Assembly (NCBI GenBank): GCA_050950785.1
Contig: JBMNIG010000002.1
Location: 1 to 40,914, forward strand
DNA from: JAAYOS01 sp050950785
Lineage (GTDB): Bacteria; Bacillota; Clostridia; Oscillospirales; JAAYOS01
DNA length: 40,914 nt
Direction: 5' to 3'
Shown here: positions 9,429 to 18,797 of the stretch, in pieces
Layout: the number at the start of each line of letters is the position of its first letter
Position numbering within the stretch: position 1 is the first letter of the stretch
Translations under genes and position numbers: made by a program
Notes under the pieces: model-generated
The model's database searches: none
The model's input: the letters and a program-made list of their open reading frames with translations, nothing else
What the model was told of the DNA's origin: nothing

Positions 9429-9459
9429 TTGCCGTAATTAGTTTTAGTATGATATAGAT
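9429..9459 (+). promoter_or_regulatory. Promoter of GPH transporter-tannase operon, motif copy 2
   Basis: TTGCCG at 9429-9434 and TATAGA at 9453-9458 are 18 bases apart, with a TG dinucleotide at 9450-9451 as in extended -10 promoters. The block TAGTATGATATAGAT (9445-9459) matches those at 2572 and 12692. The gene starts 35 bases further on. Confidence 0.5.
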
Positions 9460-9494
9460 AATTCAAGCAAATCAAAAGAAGGGGAAAATATACA

Positions 9495-10964
9495 ATGGTA
9501 AAGAGGAAAAAACATGTTACCACTGAAGGTTGGCGTACGACAAAAAAAGAACGTCGAAATTATATCATTGGCGATCTTGGCCGCACCCTGGAGGGATACA
9601 TAGTTACAGCAATGATGAGCACCTTTATGGTATTTCAGGGTATTGATATGACGGCTGTCGCAGGTGTTATGCTAGCGGTAAAGATCATAGATGCGTTTGA
9701 TGATGTAATATTCGGCTACCTTGTGGATCGCATCAGGATCGCGGAAATAAAAGCGTTTAAAAAGATCGCAGGCGAGGGCAAGTATCTGCCTTGGTATCGC
9801 TTGACCTATTTCCTGTTCCCAATCTTTACGGCGCTGTTTTTCTGTATGCCCATCGGTTGGCCTGCAGGAGCCAAAATCATATGGTTCTTCGTATTTTACC
9901 TGCTTTATGACCTGTCATATACGTTGGTAGAGGTTCCCATGCAATCTATGATTGTCACCCTGACTGACAATGTTGACGAGCGCAATTCCATTCTGCAGAC
10001 TAAGACTATTGTCAACTCTTTTGCCACAATCGGCGCAGGCATGATTTGGGTCATCGCCATCAGCGAATATGTAGGCATTGCCATTCGCGATGTAGCACTG
10101 GTATCATCGGTTGTGTTTTTCTTCATGATGTTGCCCATGGGTAAGGGGGTCAAAGAACATAATGTGACCCTTGCAAATGTAGATTCCCAAGAAAATGAAA
10201 AATATACATTGAAGGATATGTGGAACTGTGTCAAGACCAATAAGTACCTGATGATCCTGTTATTAAGCACGATCATTACTTCCTGCCTACAGACAGGTGG
10301 CGCAGTAGGACTTCTGGTTTCCTATTATCATTTTGGAAGCAGTTTGGTCTTGGTGGTTCCCATCGTGATATCTTTAATACCGGTCCTGATTGCACAAATG
10401 CAGACCAGAAAACTGGTAAACAAGTATGGTAAACTGAAAGTATTTATTATTAGCGGCACAATAGGAGCATTGATTCAATTGAGCATCTATTTTGTAGGAC
10501 CCATATTTGTTATCTGCTGTGTGCTGTTGGTAATTCAGGCGCCCTTTAGCAATGTGAGCAATGTGGCGAAGTCTTTCTTTATGCCCGACACCATCGAATA
10601 CACACGTTACAAGACCGGCAAGGACTGCTCCGGAATTTGCAACGCGTTATCTTCCTTTGTTACAAAACTGACAACAAGTGTTTCTGCTTCATTGGGACTC
10701 TTCCTCCTAGGTTTGGCTAATTGCATTCCTGTTGTCGCTGAAAGCTTTGAGGATCTTCAGGCGGCAGGTGTGGCCCAGCCTCCGGAAGCACTGAACATCA
10801 TGTGGGTTATTTTTGCTCTGATTCCGCTTGTCGGCACATTGCTAGGAGTTATAGTAATGGGTTTGTATAAGCTGAGGGATAAGGATGTAGAGTTGATGGC
10901 TAAGTGCAACGCCGGTGAGATATCACGTGAAGAATGCGAGGCTCACTTAAGTAGACAGTATTAA
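9495..10964 (+). CDS. GPH-family (MFS) glycoside:cation symporter
   Basis: A 489-residue inner-membrane protein with about 12 hydrophobic segments. It shows the GPH family pattern: an N-terminal cytoplasmic GDLGRTLEGYIV region, KIIDAFDDVIFGYLVDR after helix 2, a loop with KYLPWYR, and PMQSMIVTLTDNVDERNSI after helix 4. The family (MelB, UidB, XynB-type) imports galactosides, glucuronides, xylosides or pentosides with a cation. It is followed after 49 bases by the tannase-like gene on the same strand, so the imported molecule is probably a glycoside that carries an ester. The ATG follows AAGAAGGGGAAAA. Substrate is not determined. Confidence 0.9.
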   Translation: MVKRKKHVTTEGWRTTKKERRNYIIGDLGRTLEGYIVTAMMSTFMVFQGIDMTAVAGVMLAVKIIDAFDDVIFGYLVDRIRIAEIKAFKKIAGEGKYLPWYRLTYFLFPIFTALFFCMPIGWPAGAKIIWFFVFYLLYDLSYTLVEVPMQSMIVTLTDNVDERNSILQTKTIVNSFATIGAGMIWVIAISEYVGIAIRDVALVSSVVFFFMMLPMGKGVKEHNVTLANVDSQENEKYTLKDMWNCVKTNKYLMILLLSTIITSCLQTGGAVGLLVSYYHFGSSLVLVVPIVISLIPVLIAQMQTRKLVNKYGKLKVFIISGTIGALIQLSIYFVGPIFVICCVLLVIQAPFSNVSNVAKSFFMPDTIEYTRYKTGKDCSGICNALSSFVTKLTTSVSASLGLFLLGLANCIPVVAESFEDLQAAGVAQPPEALNIMWVIFALIPLVGTLLGVIVMGLYKLRDKDVELMAKCNAGEISREECEAHLSRQY

Positions 10965-11013
10965 CTTAGGTAAGCGCTATTGTGTACCTATACCATGAAA
11001 GTAAGGAGTATAT

Positions 11014-12564
11014 ATGAGAGAACGAGATAATATTCGCTTTTTTGATACATCTTCTCTAACAGAAACTCCCGGTATACGGGAGAGGTGTCGGGTGGAATAT
11101 GTTCAGAAGGCGCTGGAAGCACGTTTTCCTGAAGAAAAGTTCAAGGTTGTCTCTGTGAACATCAACGAATCCGGCAACTACAAGGCCAAGATCCATTGGT
11201 TCATCAAGCTTCTGTGGAACAGCGGCAAAGTAATGGGACTGCCACCTTACTGCGAAGTTCTTATTGAGCATAGCACCGGAAAGGAAACAGAAAACATCAT
11301 TGTTTGGTCACCTCTGGCGTGGAATGATCGTTTTGCGGGAACGGCAGGGGGCGGAACCTCCACCGGTGGTGTTACACATATCATGGCCCCAAATAACGGC
11401 CAGCGTGGCTGGACACTGCCCTTCGCGGTTATAAACGGGTTTACCGCAGCCACCTGTGATGCAGGTAATGCAAAATATGGTTCCAATTGGGCTATGGATA
11501 ATGAAGGAAAGCTGGTTTGGGAGCGGGTGGAAAACTGGCGCGCCAACTCCACACATAACATGACGATCTTCGGTAAAGCCGTTGCGGAAATTCTGCATGA
11601 ACGGCAAATCAAATATTCCTATATGAACGGCGGATCAGGCGGCGGTCGGCAGTGCATGGTGGAAGCCCAGGAGTTCCCGGATGATTATGACGGCATCTGG
11701 GCTAGCTGTCCAGCCATCAACTGGACCAAGTTCGTGATCACAGGTTTCTGGCCAATTGCTGTAATGAACGAACACAAGTCGCCCTTGAAGTACCACAAGC
11801 TCAACTATGTGGCTAAGGCAGTGCATAACAGCGTTGGTGGCTCCGAAAAGTATTATAAACTTCACGACAAAGTGGAATTTGATCCCTTCACTTTGGTGGG
11901 GCACAAAACAAAGCAGGGCCTAATCACAGAAGCGGACGCGGCAGTAATCAAGGATATGTGGGAAGGACCACATCGTGCCAACGGAGAGCGGCTCTGGTAT
12001 GGCTTCCGTCCCGGTTTGATTCATTGGCGAGCAGGTCTGCCTATCTTTGCTCTTTCTTTTATTCTGCCATTTATGAGGGCAAGACCCTTTTCACTGTGTA
12101 CCACCTATGCCCGCTGGGCACTTGAAGATTCGAAGGCTGATTTTAAGAATATCGATAAAGCTGAATTTGAAAAACTCTTTGATCGTAGCCTTTCGGTATT
12201 TTCAAAGGTTACGGCGGATAATACTGACTTGTCCTCTTTTGCATCACATGGGGGCAAACTTATTATCGACCATGGTATAGATGATCCGCTAATTCCTGTG
12301 GATGGAACCATCGACTACTTCGAGCGTATGAAGGCCATTATGGGTGAGGAAGCCGTAAAGTCCTTCTGCCGTGTCTATATTGGTCCCGGGGATAATCACG
12401 GTAACTGCCACGGAAACGGCCCCGGAATCACTGAATCCGATGGAATGCGGGCGCTGATGCAATGGGTGGAGAAAGGTATCGCTCCCGAAATCATGCGGGT
12501 CGTAAAGATAGACCAAAAGACCGGTGAAAAGCTATATGAACGGACATTGGCTCCTATGGAGTGA
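11014..12564 (+). CDS. Tannase/feruloyl esterase-like hydrolase, cytoplasmic
   Basis: A 516-residue protein of the tannase family (pfam07519). The nucleophile is Ser208 in NGGSGGGRQ, followed by the family block AQEFPDDYDGIWASCPA. The acid lies in DHGIDDPLIP (Asp423 or Asp424) and the histidine in GDNHGNCHGNGPG (His462, or His466). Known tannases and feruloyl esterases use a CS-D-HC motif in which two cysteines next to Ser and His form a disulfide. Here the residue before Ser208 is Gly and the one after His462 is Gly, so that bond is missing. There is no signal peptide, in contrast to many secreted tannases. It probably cleaves gallate, ferulate or similar esters from compounds brought in by the preceding transporter. 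That role is inference. Confidence 0.85.
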   Translation: MRERDNIRFFDTSSLTETPGIRERCRVEYVQKALEARFPEEKFKVVSVNINESGNYKAKIHWFIKLLWNSGKVMGLPPYCEVLIEHSTGKETENIIVWSPLAWNDRFAGTAGGGTSTGGVTHIMAPNNGQRGWTLPFAVINGFTAATCDAGNAKYGSNWAMDNEGKLVWERVENWRANSTHNMTIFGKAVAEILHERQIKYSYMNGGSGGGRQCMVEAQEFPDDYDGIWASCPAINWTKFVITGFWPIAVMNEHKSPLKYHKLNYVAKAVHNSVGGSEKYYKLHDKVEFDPFTLVGHKTKQGLITEADAAVIKDMWEGPHRANGERLWYGFRPGLIHWRAGLPIFALSFILPFMRARPFSLCTTYARWALEDSKADFKNIDKAEFEKLFDRSLSVFSKVTADNTDLSSFASHGGKLIIDHGIDDPLIPVDGTIDYFERMKAIMGEEAVKSFCRVYIGPGDNHGNCHGNGPGITESDGMRALMQWVEKGIAPEIMRVVKIDQKTGEKLYERTLAPME

Positions 12565-12691
12565 GAGCTTGAGCAACATACTAGCTGCCTTAATCGTACC
12601 AAAAGTCAGCAATGTAAAAGTTACAGAAACTGCTTCATATAATATGTTAATGCATAAAAAACAATATGATATATAAATTTCAAGTTAGCTA

Positions 12692-12706
12692 TAGTATGGT
12701 ATAAAA
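12692..12706 (+). promoter_or_regulatory. TAGTATRRTAT motif / possible -10 (copy 3)
   Basis: TAGTATGGTATAAAA aligns with the motifs at 2572 and 9445. An extended -10 reading is TGG followed by TATAAA (12700-12705), with only a weak -35 (TTTCAA, 12678-12683). It lies 18 bases before a terminator hairpin and 73 bases before the GH106-like start. Confidence 0.45.
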
Positions 12707-12723
12707 GAGAATTTAACCCTAAC

Positions 12724-12748
12724 GGGGCGGATGAACCCGCCTTTTTTT
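12724..12748 (+). terminator. Terminator hairpin in the GH106 leader
   Basis: GGCGG (12726-12730) pairs with CCGCC (12737-12741) around a 6-base loop, extended by two G-U pairs, and runs straight into T7 (12742-12748). It could end the tannase transcript, but that gene stops 160 bases upstream and a promoter-like motif lies between. It may therefore be an attenuator for the gene that starts at 12779. CCCTAACGGGG overlaps its left arm and could form a competing stem. Confidence 0.7.
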
Positions 12749-12778
12749 GTCAACTATTCATTGCAAGGAGATTCATTA

Positions 12779-15387
12779 ATGCTAAAAAAACTTACTGCCG
12801 GATTGGACGGCAAACACACAAACTATATACAGCCCTTTATTCATGTCAAACATACTGATACTTATGAAGAGCTAAAAGTGAGATTTCAAAGACTAAAAAA
12901 CATGGGCATCTATTCGATGATTCTTCAGTATGAAAGCAACTTAACACAGATGAATAAGTTTGATGAAAAATGGTGGGGGCTTCTGAAAAGAGCGTCCAAA
13001 GCATGTTCGGAACTTGATATGACCTACTGGATGCAGGACGCTGCCCCATTTCCAACCGGCGCGGCTAACGGTTGGTTTGAGGAAGAAAAGTACAAAGACA
13101 AAAGCAAAATCTATATCATCGAGCGCCACACAAATGTAAAAGGTCCTATCGAAAATGCAACAATATTGGTTGAGAACTTCTATAATATGGTCCAAGGTGA
13201 TATAACAACAGAACTATTTGATCGTGTTTTTGACGATGAGCTGTTGTACATTGTTGCACTGATGAGAAATGAAGATGGCACTTACAATATAAACACTGCG
13301 ATCGACCTCACGGCGCAAGTGAAGGATGGATTACTTCAATTTGACTTGCCGGAGGGAAATTGGCGAATATCACTGTTCTTTAAAACTAAAAAGGCGGCCG
13401 CAACAACTATATGAACCTGCTGGACGATGAGTCGGTCGCAGTGCAGATAGAAGCGGTACACAAGCCTCATTTTCAAAACTTGAAAGATGAGCTAGGCAAT
13501 ACGTGGAACGGCTTTTTCTATGATGAACCTGAAGTAGGCAATACGCCCGGGTATAACTTTTGGTGTCTTCCCGGTTCAACTTTCAACAACAATCCCATTT
13601 CACTCCCATGGAGCAGACAGATGCCGCAGCTCTTCGAGTCATGTTTGGGACGTGAATTTACATTATATCTGCCATGCTTATGGTACGATTGCGGCGATAT
13701 TACAGGAGTTGTCCGCTACCACTATATGAACATTATCACCAAGTTGATTTCTGAAAACTATAATGGCCAGGTATATAAGTTCTGCAAGGAAAGAGGGATT
13801 CAATATATAGGCCATGTCCTTGAGGATGAGAGTTCGCACGCACGACTTGGATGTGGACCTGGGCACTTCTTCCGGATGGAAAAATATCAAGATATGGCAG
13901 GGGTTGATGTGGTATCAGCACAGATCAGACCCGGTATGGACATAGAAGGTATTAGCTGGTATGGAAGTGCGGTAGGAGACGGCGAATTTTATCACTACGG
14001 GCTTGCGAAACTTGCGTCATCTGAAGGGCATATCAATCCTAAAAAGGAAGGCAAGAGCGTATGTGAGTATATGGCGTTGTACGGCAGTATAGCCACCCCA
14101 AAATATGTTAAGTTTATTACAGATCACCTGCTGGTGAACGGAATAAACAACCTGATTCCAACTGGCGTTGAAACTCTTGATGTAGACCAGGCGGCGTTGC
14201 TGTTTGACTATTCCAACCGCGTATGCCGATTAATGAACGGAAGCTTACATGTTGCTCCTGTTGCTTTGTTGTACCATGCAGAGTCTGAGTGGGCGGGGGA
14301 TTATCAGCCGTTTCATAAGCCCGGAAAAGTTCTAGCGACAAACCAGATCGATTATGATGTGATACCAAGTGACGCCCTGACAGACAGTTTCTATAATTCA
14401 GGGATTGAAGACGGGAGACTAAAAATCAATAGAGAATACTACAATGCTCTTGTTGTACCGTACTGTGAACGTATACCGAAAAGTGTTGCAAAGTTTGTTG
14501 TTGAAGCACGTAGCAAGGGGCTACCTGTCTACTTTGTTGACGCGTTGCCAACCGGATACTGTGAAGAACTTGGCGGCATTGACGAGAGAATTCTGTCATG
14601 CAGGGTAGTAAAATTAAATGAACTGGCGTTTGTACTTAGGAGCGATGGCATTTTCGACATTGAACTGTCAGCACGCGAGCATTTCCTGAGATACAATCAC
14701 TTTGTCAAGGATGACATGCACATATATATGTTCCATAATGAAGAACCATCAAAGAGCATTGAAACTACTGTAACATTCCCCATGGAGCTTCCGGTGCGGA
14801 TTTATAATGCAATGGATAATAAACTTGAGCTTGCTGAAGTTGTTTATGAAGACGGTATGGCAAAAGTAAAGATGGCACTTGGACAATATGAAACTGTGTT
14901 CTATGTTTTCAGCAGTGAATTTACACCTCAATCATGCAATCCGAGAGCAAAAGAGGTCACACTGTCAAATCTGCGTGTAGTAATATACCCAAACGGCAAT
15001 CAAGAACAGGAAGTTCAGCTTGATCGATTATGTGACTTGGGAGCACCTGACATGTATCCGCGATATAGTGGGAAATTGATCTATAAAGCCACATTTAATA
15101 TTGATGATCCTTTACCTCTTGCACTTGATCTCGGACGTGTCTGTGACAGTGCGATTGTTACATTGAATGGCAAGGAGTTGGGATGCCGGATTTCGTCGCC
15201 GTATAGATACGATATATCCGAAGCAATAAAGATAGGAGAAAACCAGCTGATTGTTGAAGTTGATACAAATCCAGCAAGAGGACGCGTTGTCGATGTACGG
15301 CAGAAGATGCTTGTATCTGTCGCGACTGCAACCTTTACTGCTTTGGAACCGATAGGTATGTTAGGACCTGTAACGATAAGACATTAG
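12779..15387 (+). pseudogene. GH106-like glycosidase with one frameshift
   Basis: A large glycosidase resembling GH106 alpha-L-rhamnosidases. The N-terminal part has the barrel-type pattern MGIYSMILQYES and ELDMTYWMQDAAPF, the middle has NGFFYDEPEVG (likely acidic catalytic region) and GHVLEDESSHAR, and the C-terminus has a galactose-binding-like beta domain (LALDLGRVCDSAIVTLNGKELG). An A5 run at 13388-13392 needs one more A: then the frame continues as KTKKGGRNNYMNLLDDE and gives 869 residues. As it stands the first part ends at 13414 and the second begins at 13411. The ATG at 12779 follows AAGGAG by 8 bases; an in-frame ATG at 12731 lies inside the terminator and is rejected. There is no signal peptide. 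Confidence 0.8.
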
Positions 15388-15522
15388 TCCTAAGAGTTAC
15401 ATATTTAAGTCTGAGCGTAGAATTTGTTAATTATAGCAGTAGATTCTGTTATATAAGTTTTGTGGATTTTTAAGTATTATTGATATGTGGATATTTGAAA
15501 CTGTCGAGCTAAGGAGGATTTT

Positions 15523-17181
15523 ATGACAAGAAAAGTATTATCATTTCTTGTGGTATTGATTATTGCATTTTCAATCTTTGCAGGTTGTGCAACACAAGAA
15601 GGATCACCATCGCCAACACCAACGGTTGAGCCCAACGCTTCGCAGCAGCCTGAAGAATCTCCGACTCCGGAGGGCCCACAAGAAATAACGCTTCCTATAA
15701 CGGATACTCTCTCTACATTCAATATTTGGATTCCGGCCCTTGCCATTAAAACAGGTCAGTCGTGGGGAATGCAATCACCAAACGATTCTCTGGCATATCA
15801 AGAGCTAGAGAGAAGAACAAACGTCCATATAGATTGGATCATCCCTACAGAGGGAGGAGAAGCCGAGCATTTCAATTTGACACTTGTATCGGACAACTTA
15901 CCCGATGCCTTTATTGGTGGTCAATTTGGTAATGCCGGATATGACAGCTATATAGAAGACGGTTTCATAATTGACCTAAGGGATCTAATCGAAAAATATG
16001 CACCTGAATATGAAGCGCTGCGAACATCCGCAGACGACATCAGAAGACTAAGTATGACAGATAAAGGTAGAGTTCCCTACTTCCAGTCGGTAAGACTTGT
16101 AATGGAACCCTCATTTATGGGTTTGTTGGCTCGTCAAGATTGGCTTGACGAAGTTGGGTACCAAGGCACTCCTGAAACTTACGATGAGTTCCACGATATG
16201 CTTGTCGCGCTGAAAGATAAGGCATCAGTTGCGCCGCTGCATTTATTAAGCTCTGCACCGGGTGTTTCAGGACTTAACGAAGAATTTATGGCCGGATTTG
16301 GAGTCAGCAGAGGCTTTTATCAAGTAGACGGTAAGGTGAAATACGGGCCGATTGAACCCGGTTTCAAAGATTACCTCACATTGATGAATCAATGGTACTC
16401 TGAAGGACTTATTGATCCAAACTTCTATAGCAGGAAGGGCTTTTTGGGCGGAGACATGTCAAACATGATCAAAGGGGAGTTTGGAGTTGTATTCCATCTA
16501 TATACCTTTATCGATGTTATGGAAGCTGTTTCAACAGACGAAAACTTTTCGCTTACTCCTGTTCCACCCCCGGCCCTCAACAAAGGTGACAAGAGATATA
16601 TATCTTACTATGGACAACCATTTGATCGTTTAGAGGGCTCCACGGGGACAATAACTACTGCATGCAATGATCCTGTATCCATGGTGAAATGGTTCGGTTA
16701 TTTCTTCACCGAAGAGGGCGCACTATTGGCAAGTTTCGGTGTCGAAGAAGCATATGATATCGTTGATGGTCAGGCTGTTCCTTCAGAGCTTATAACTAAC
16801 AATCCCGACAACTTGGATTCCAATGCTGCAAATGCTAAATACGGAATGTCGCCGCTACAGCCACGGCTAACCAATTACGATCAAGTAGCAATTGCACCTG
16901 TGTCTGATAAAGCGAAAACTGCCGGGAAGATATGGGACTATAATCGAGAAGATAAGTACAACATTACTGCCAGTCTCTCCGTTACCGCAGACGATTCTGC
17001 AGATTTTTCACAACTGTTAAATGACATCCAAACATATGTAACGGAAAACGTAGCATTGTTTATTACCGGTGACAAACCCTTATCGGAATTTGACGAATTT
17101 GTTGATCAAATCAAGAGCATGAACATCGACCGATGCATAGAGATCCAGCAAGATGCTCTTGATAGATTCAACGCAAGATAA
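15523..17181 (+). CDS. LplA-type lipoprotein, ABC solute-binding protein
   Basis: A 552-residue extracellular solute-binding protein. Its type II signal peptide has Lys4, a hydrophobic stretch and the lipobox FAGC with Cys22 as the lipid-modified residue, followed by a Pro/Thr/Glu-rich linker (residues about 26-55). The mature part has the LplA/family-1 oligosaccharide-binding pattern, with DNLPDAFIG, FIIDLRDLIEKYAPEY and RQDWLDEVGY. Such proteins normally work with two permeases (YtcP/LplB-like), which are not in this window. The ATG follows AAGGAGG by 7 bases. It probably captures oligosaccharides or glycosides for the neighbouring glycosidases, using permeases encoded elsewhere. Confidence 0.9.
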   Translation: MTRKVLSFLVVLIIAFSIFAGCATQEGSPSPTPTVEPNASQQPEESPTPEGPQEITLPITDTLSTFNIWIPALAIKTGQSWGMQSPNDSLAYQELERRTNVHIDWIIPTEGGEAEHFNLTLVSDNLPDAFIGGQFGNAGYDSYIEDGFIIDLRDLIEKYAPEYEALRTSADDIRRLSMTDKGRVPYFQSVRLVMEPSFMGLLARQDWLDEVGYQGTPETYDEFHDMLVALKDKASVAPLHLLSSAPGVSGLNEEFMAGFGVSRGFYQVDGKVKYGPIEPGFKDYLTLMNQWYSEGLIDPNFYSRKGFLGGDMSNMIKGEFGVVFHLYTFIDVMEAVSTDENFSLTPVPPPALNKGDKRYISYYGQPFDRLEGSTGTITTACNDPVSMVKWFGYFFTEEGALLASFGVEEAYDIVDGQAVPSELITNNPDNLDSNAANAKYGMSPLQPRLTNYDQVAIAPVSDKAKTAGKIWDYNREDKYNITASLSVTADDSADFSQLLNDIQTYVTENVALFITGDKPLSEFDEFVDQIKSMNIDRCIEIQQDALDRFNAR

Positions 17182-17215
17182 TTGATAAACGCGGGATAAC
17201 TATAAATATCACAAG

Positions 17216-17244
17216 GAAGAGGTTACAAGATTAGTAACCTCTTC
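17216..17244 (+). terminator. Hairpin after the lipoprotein gene
   Basis: An 11-bp perfect stem, GAAGAGGTTAC (17216-17226) and GTAACCTCTTC (17234-17244), with a 7-base loop. No T-run follows, so it may protect the 3' end or terminate weakly. The rest of the gap to 17484 is AT-rich and I see nothing else in it. Confidence 0.6.
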
Positions 17245-17484
17245 TCTGCTATAAATAAAACTTATGTTATGAGACTACTCTTAAAGGGCAAAGTCTTTTT
17301 GGATTTGAGCTTCAGCCATAGAACTCCAGCTGACCTCATAAGCTTTTAGATTATGGTTCAGATAACACTTTTACAAAACTACAATATGTGGTAAAGTATT
17401 AGGGGAGAACAGTTGATTTTATCAACATAAAATGTAAACTTATATTATGATAACAATTTCACATATAAGAGGGGTTTTGGTAAA

Positions 17485-17508
17485 GTGATTATCGGATGTC
17501 TTGAATGA
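17485..17508 (+). other. Seven-codon mini-ORF coupled to the AbrB gene
   Basis: GTG at 17485 lies 10 bases after AGAGGGG (17468-17474) and opens a frame of seven codons (MIIGCLE) whose TGA overlaps the ATG of the next gene as ATGA. The only good ribosome binding site belongs to this mini-ORF. It probably serves translational coupling. Confidence 0.4.
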
Positions 17509-18716
17509 TACAGTACTTTATCCTTACACTGATTGTAGCTACAGTTGGAGGGTTAATAGGACATAAATTGAAGCTACCGGTAGGTGGCATGGTTGGTTCA
17601 ATGATAGCCGTGATTATCTTTAATTTGACAACTGAAAAAGCTGTATTTTATTCCGAACTGCGAATTGCACTTCAAATTCTAGGTGGAGCCATGATTGGAA
17701 GCAGAATTGGGCGTGAAGATTTGATATCAATGAAGAAGATAATCTTCCCAACAATACTGCTCATCTTCTGCATGGTAATTCTAAATCTTTCTTTTGGCAC
17801 GATGATGTATATTTTTAGCGATCTGGATGCTGCTACAGCACTTTTTGCATCTACACCGGGTGGAGTTACCGATATGGCGATAATATCTTCCGACCTTGGT
17901 GCAAATCCTGCATATGTAGCCATTTTGCAGCTTTGCAGATTACTTATAATTTTTATTTTTATGCCGCCGATTTTCCGCAAGATAGTAAACAACAGAAACA
18001 ACAAATTAAATCGCAACAAGGAACAAAACGTAAAGTACAGTTCACTGGAAGTTAGTAGAAAAAAAGATTGTATGAGCGATGGTAAGGATTTGGAGCTCGG
18101 CTCAATTATCCAGACGGATATAACTTTGGAAAATTCCAATTTAGAAAATTTCGATACATTCGGACAGGTAACTAATATTGCTAGTGCCGGTGAAAGTCCC
18201 AAAACCAAACAAAAGTTGTACGCAAAGCGCTTTATTTTGATGTTGATTACTGCCACGGTTGGTGGCATCGTAGTACATTTCCTAGGCATAGCTGCGGGAG
18301 CCATGATTGGCGCTATGATTGCATCGGCTGCTTGCTGCATGTTTTTTGGCAGAATGCCCTTCCCATTAACACTTCGTTTAGGCATGCAAATTTTTGCAGG
18401 TGCTTTTATTGGTATTCAGCTTGATCGTGAAGGATTGGCGCAAATGGGTGCCCTTGGAATGCCCTTGCTTATAATGGTTGTCGGAATTTTCTTTTTCGTA
18501 TTTCTTGTTTCGTTTCTACAGCACAAAATTACAGGACTTGACCTCACAACTTGTATGCTATCCTCCACACCGGGAGGGGTTCAGGAAATGGCGCTTTTAT
18601 CAGAGGACATTGGCGGTGATACACCCAAAATTGCTGTTATGCAGACAGCGCGTTTGATATCGGTGATACTTTTCTTCCCGTCCATGCTGAAACTGATCCT
18701 TAGCTTTATAGATTGA
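17505..18716 (+). CDS. AbrB family membrane protein (pfam05145)
   Basis: A 403-residue integral membrane protein made of two similar halves. The first half (about 1-160) has LKLPVGGMVGSMIAVI, ILGGAMIGSRIGRED and STPGG at 116-120. The second (about 238-403) has FLGIAAGAMIGAMIASA, QIFAGAFIGIQLDREG and STPGG at 354-358. The halves are joined by a charged, poorly conserved linker (about 165-235), longer than usual. The family is annotated as AbrB or 'putative ammonia monooxygenase' but its transport function is not established, and it is not the AbrB DNA-binding protein. The start lies 30 bases from the nearest ribosome binding site and overlaps the mini-ORF stop. Confidence 0.85.
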   Translation: MIQYFILTLIVATVGGLIGHKLKLPVGGMVGSMIAVIIFNLTTEKAVFYSELRIALQILGGAMIGSRIGREDLISMKKIIFPTILLIFCMVILNLSFGTMMYIFSDLDAATALFASTPGGVTDMAIISSDLGANPAYVAILQLCRLLIIFIFMPPIFRKIVNNRNNKLNRNKEQNVKYSSLEVSRKKDCMSDGKDLELGSIIQTDITLENSNLENFDTFGQVTNIASAGESPKTKQKLYAKRFILMLITATVGGIVVHFLGIAAGAMIGAMIASAACCMFFGRMPFPLTLRLGMQIFAGAFIGIQLDREGLAQMGALGMPLLIMVVGIFFFVFLVSFLQHKITGLDLTTCMLSSTPGGVQEMALLSEDIGGDTPKIAVMQTARLISVILFFPSMLKLILSFID

Positions 18717-18797
18717 CACTACTGCGCTTCACTGTTTGTCATTGATATGAGTGCAGAGTGTTTATGATCCTTTGAAAATCTTAAGGGGGGATAAATA

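Noticed and set aside
12731..12778. Upstream start for the GH106-like gene (ATG 12731)
   Set aside because: That ATG is the loop of a terminator hairpin; AAGGAG supports ATG 12779.
17672..18385. 237-codon open frame on the minus strand opposite the AbrB family gene
   Set aside because: Long only because the opposite strand encodes hydrophobic residues; no ribosome binding site or family pattern.
17505..18716. AbrB transition-state regulator (DNA-binding)
   Set aside because: The protein is a two-fold repeated membrane protein of pfam05145; only the name is shared.
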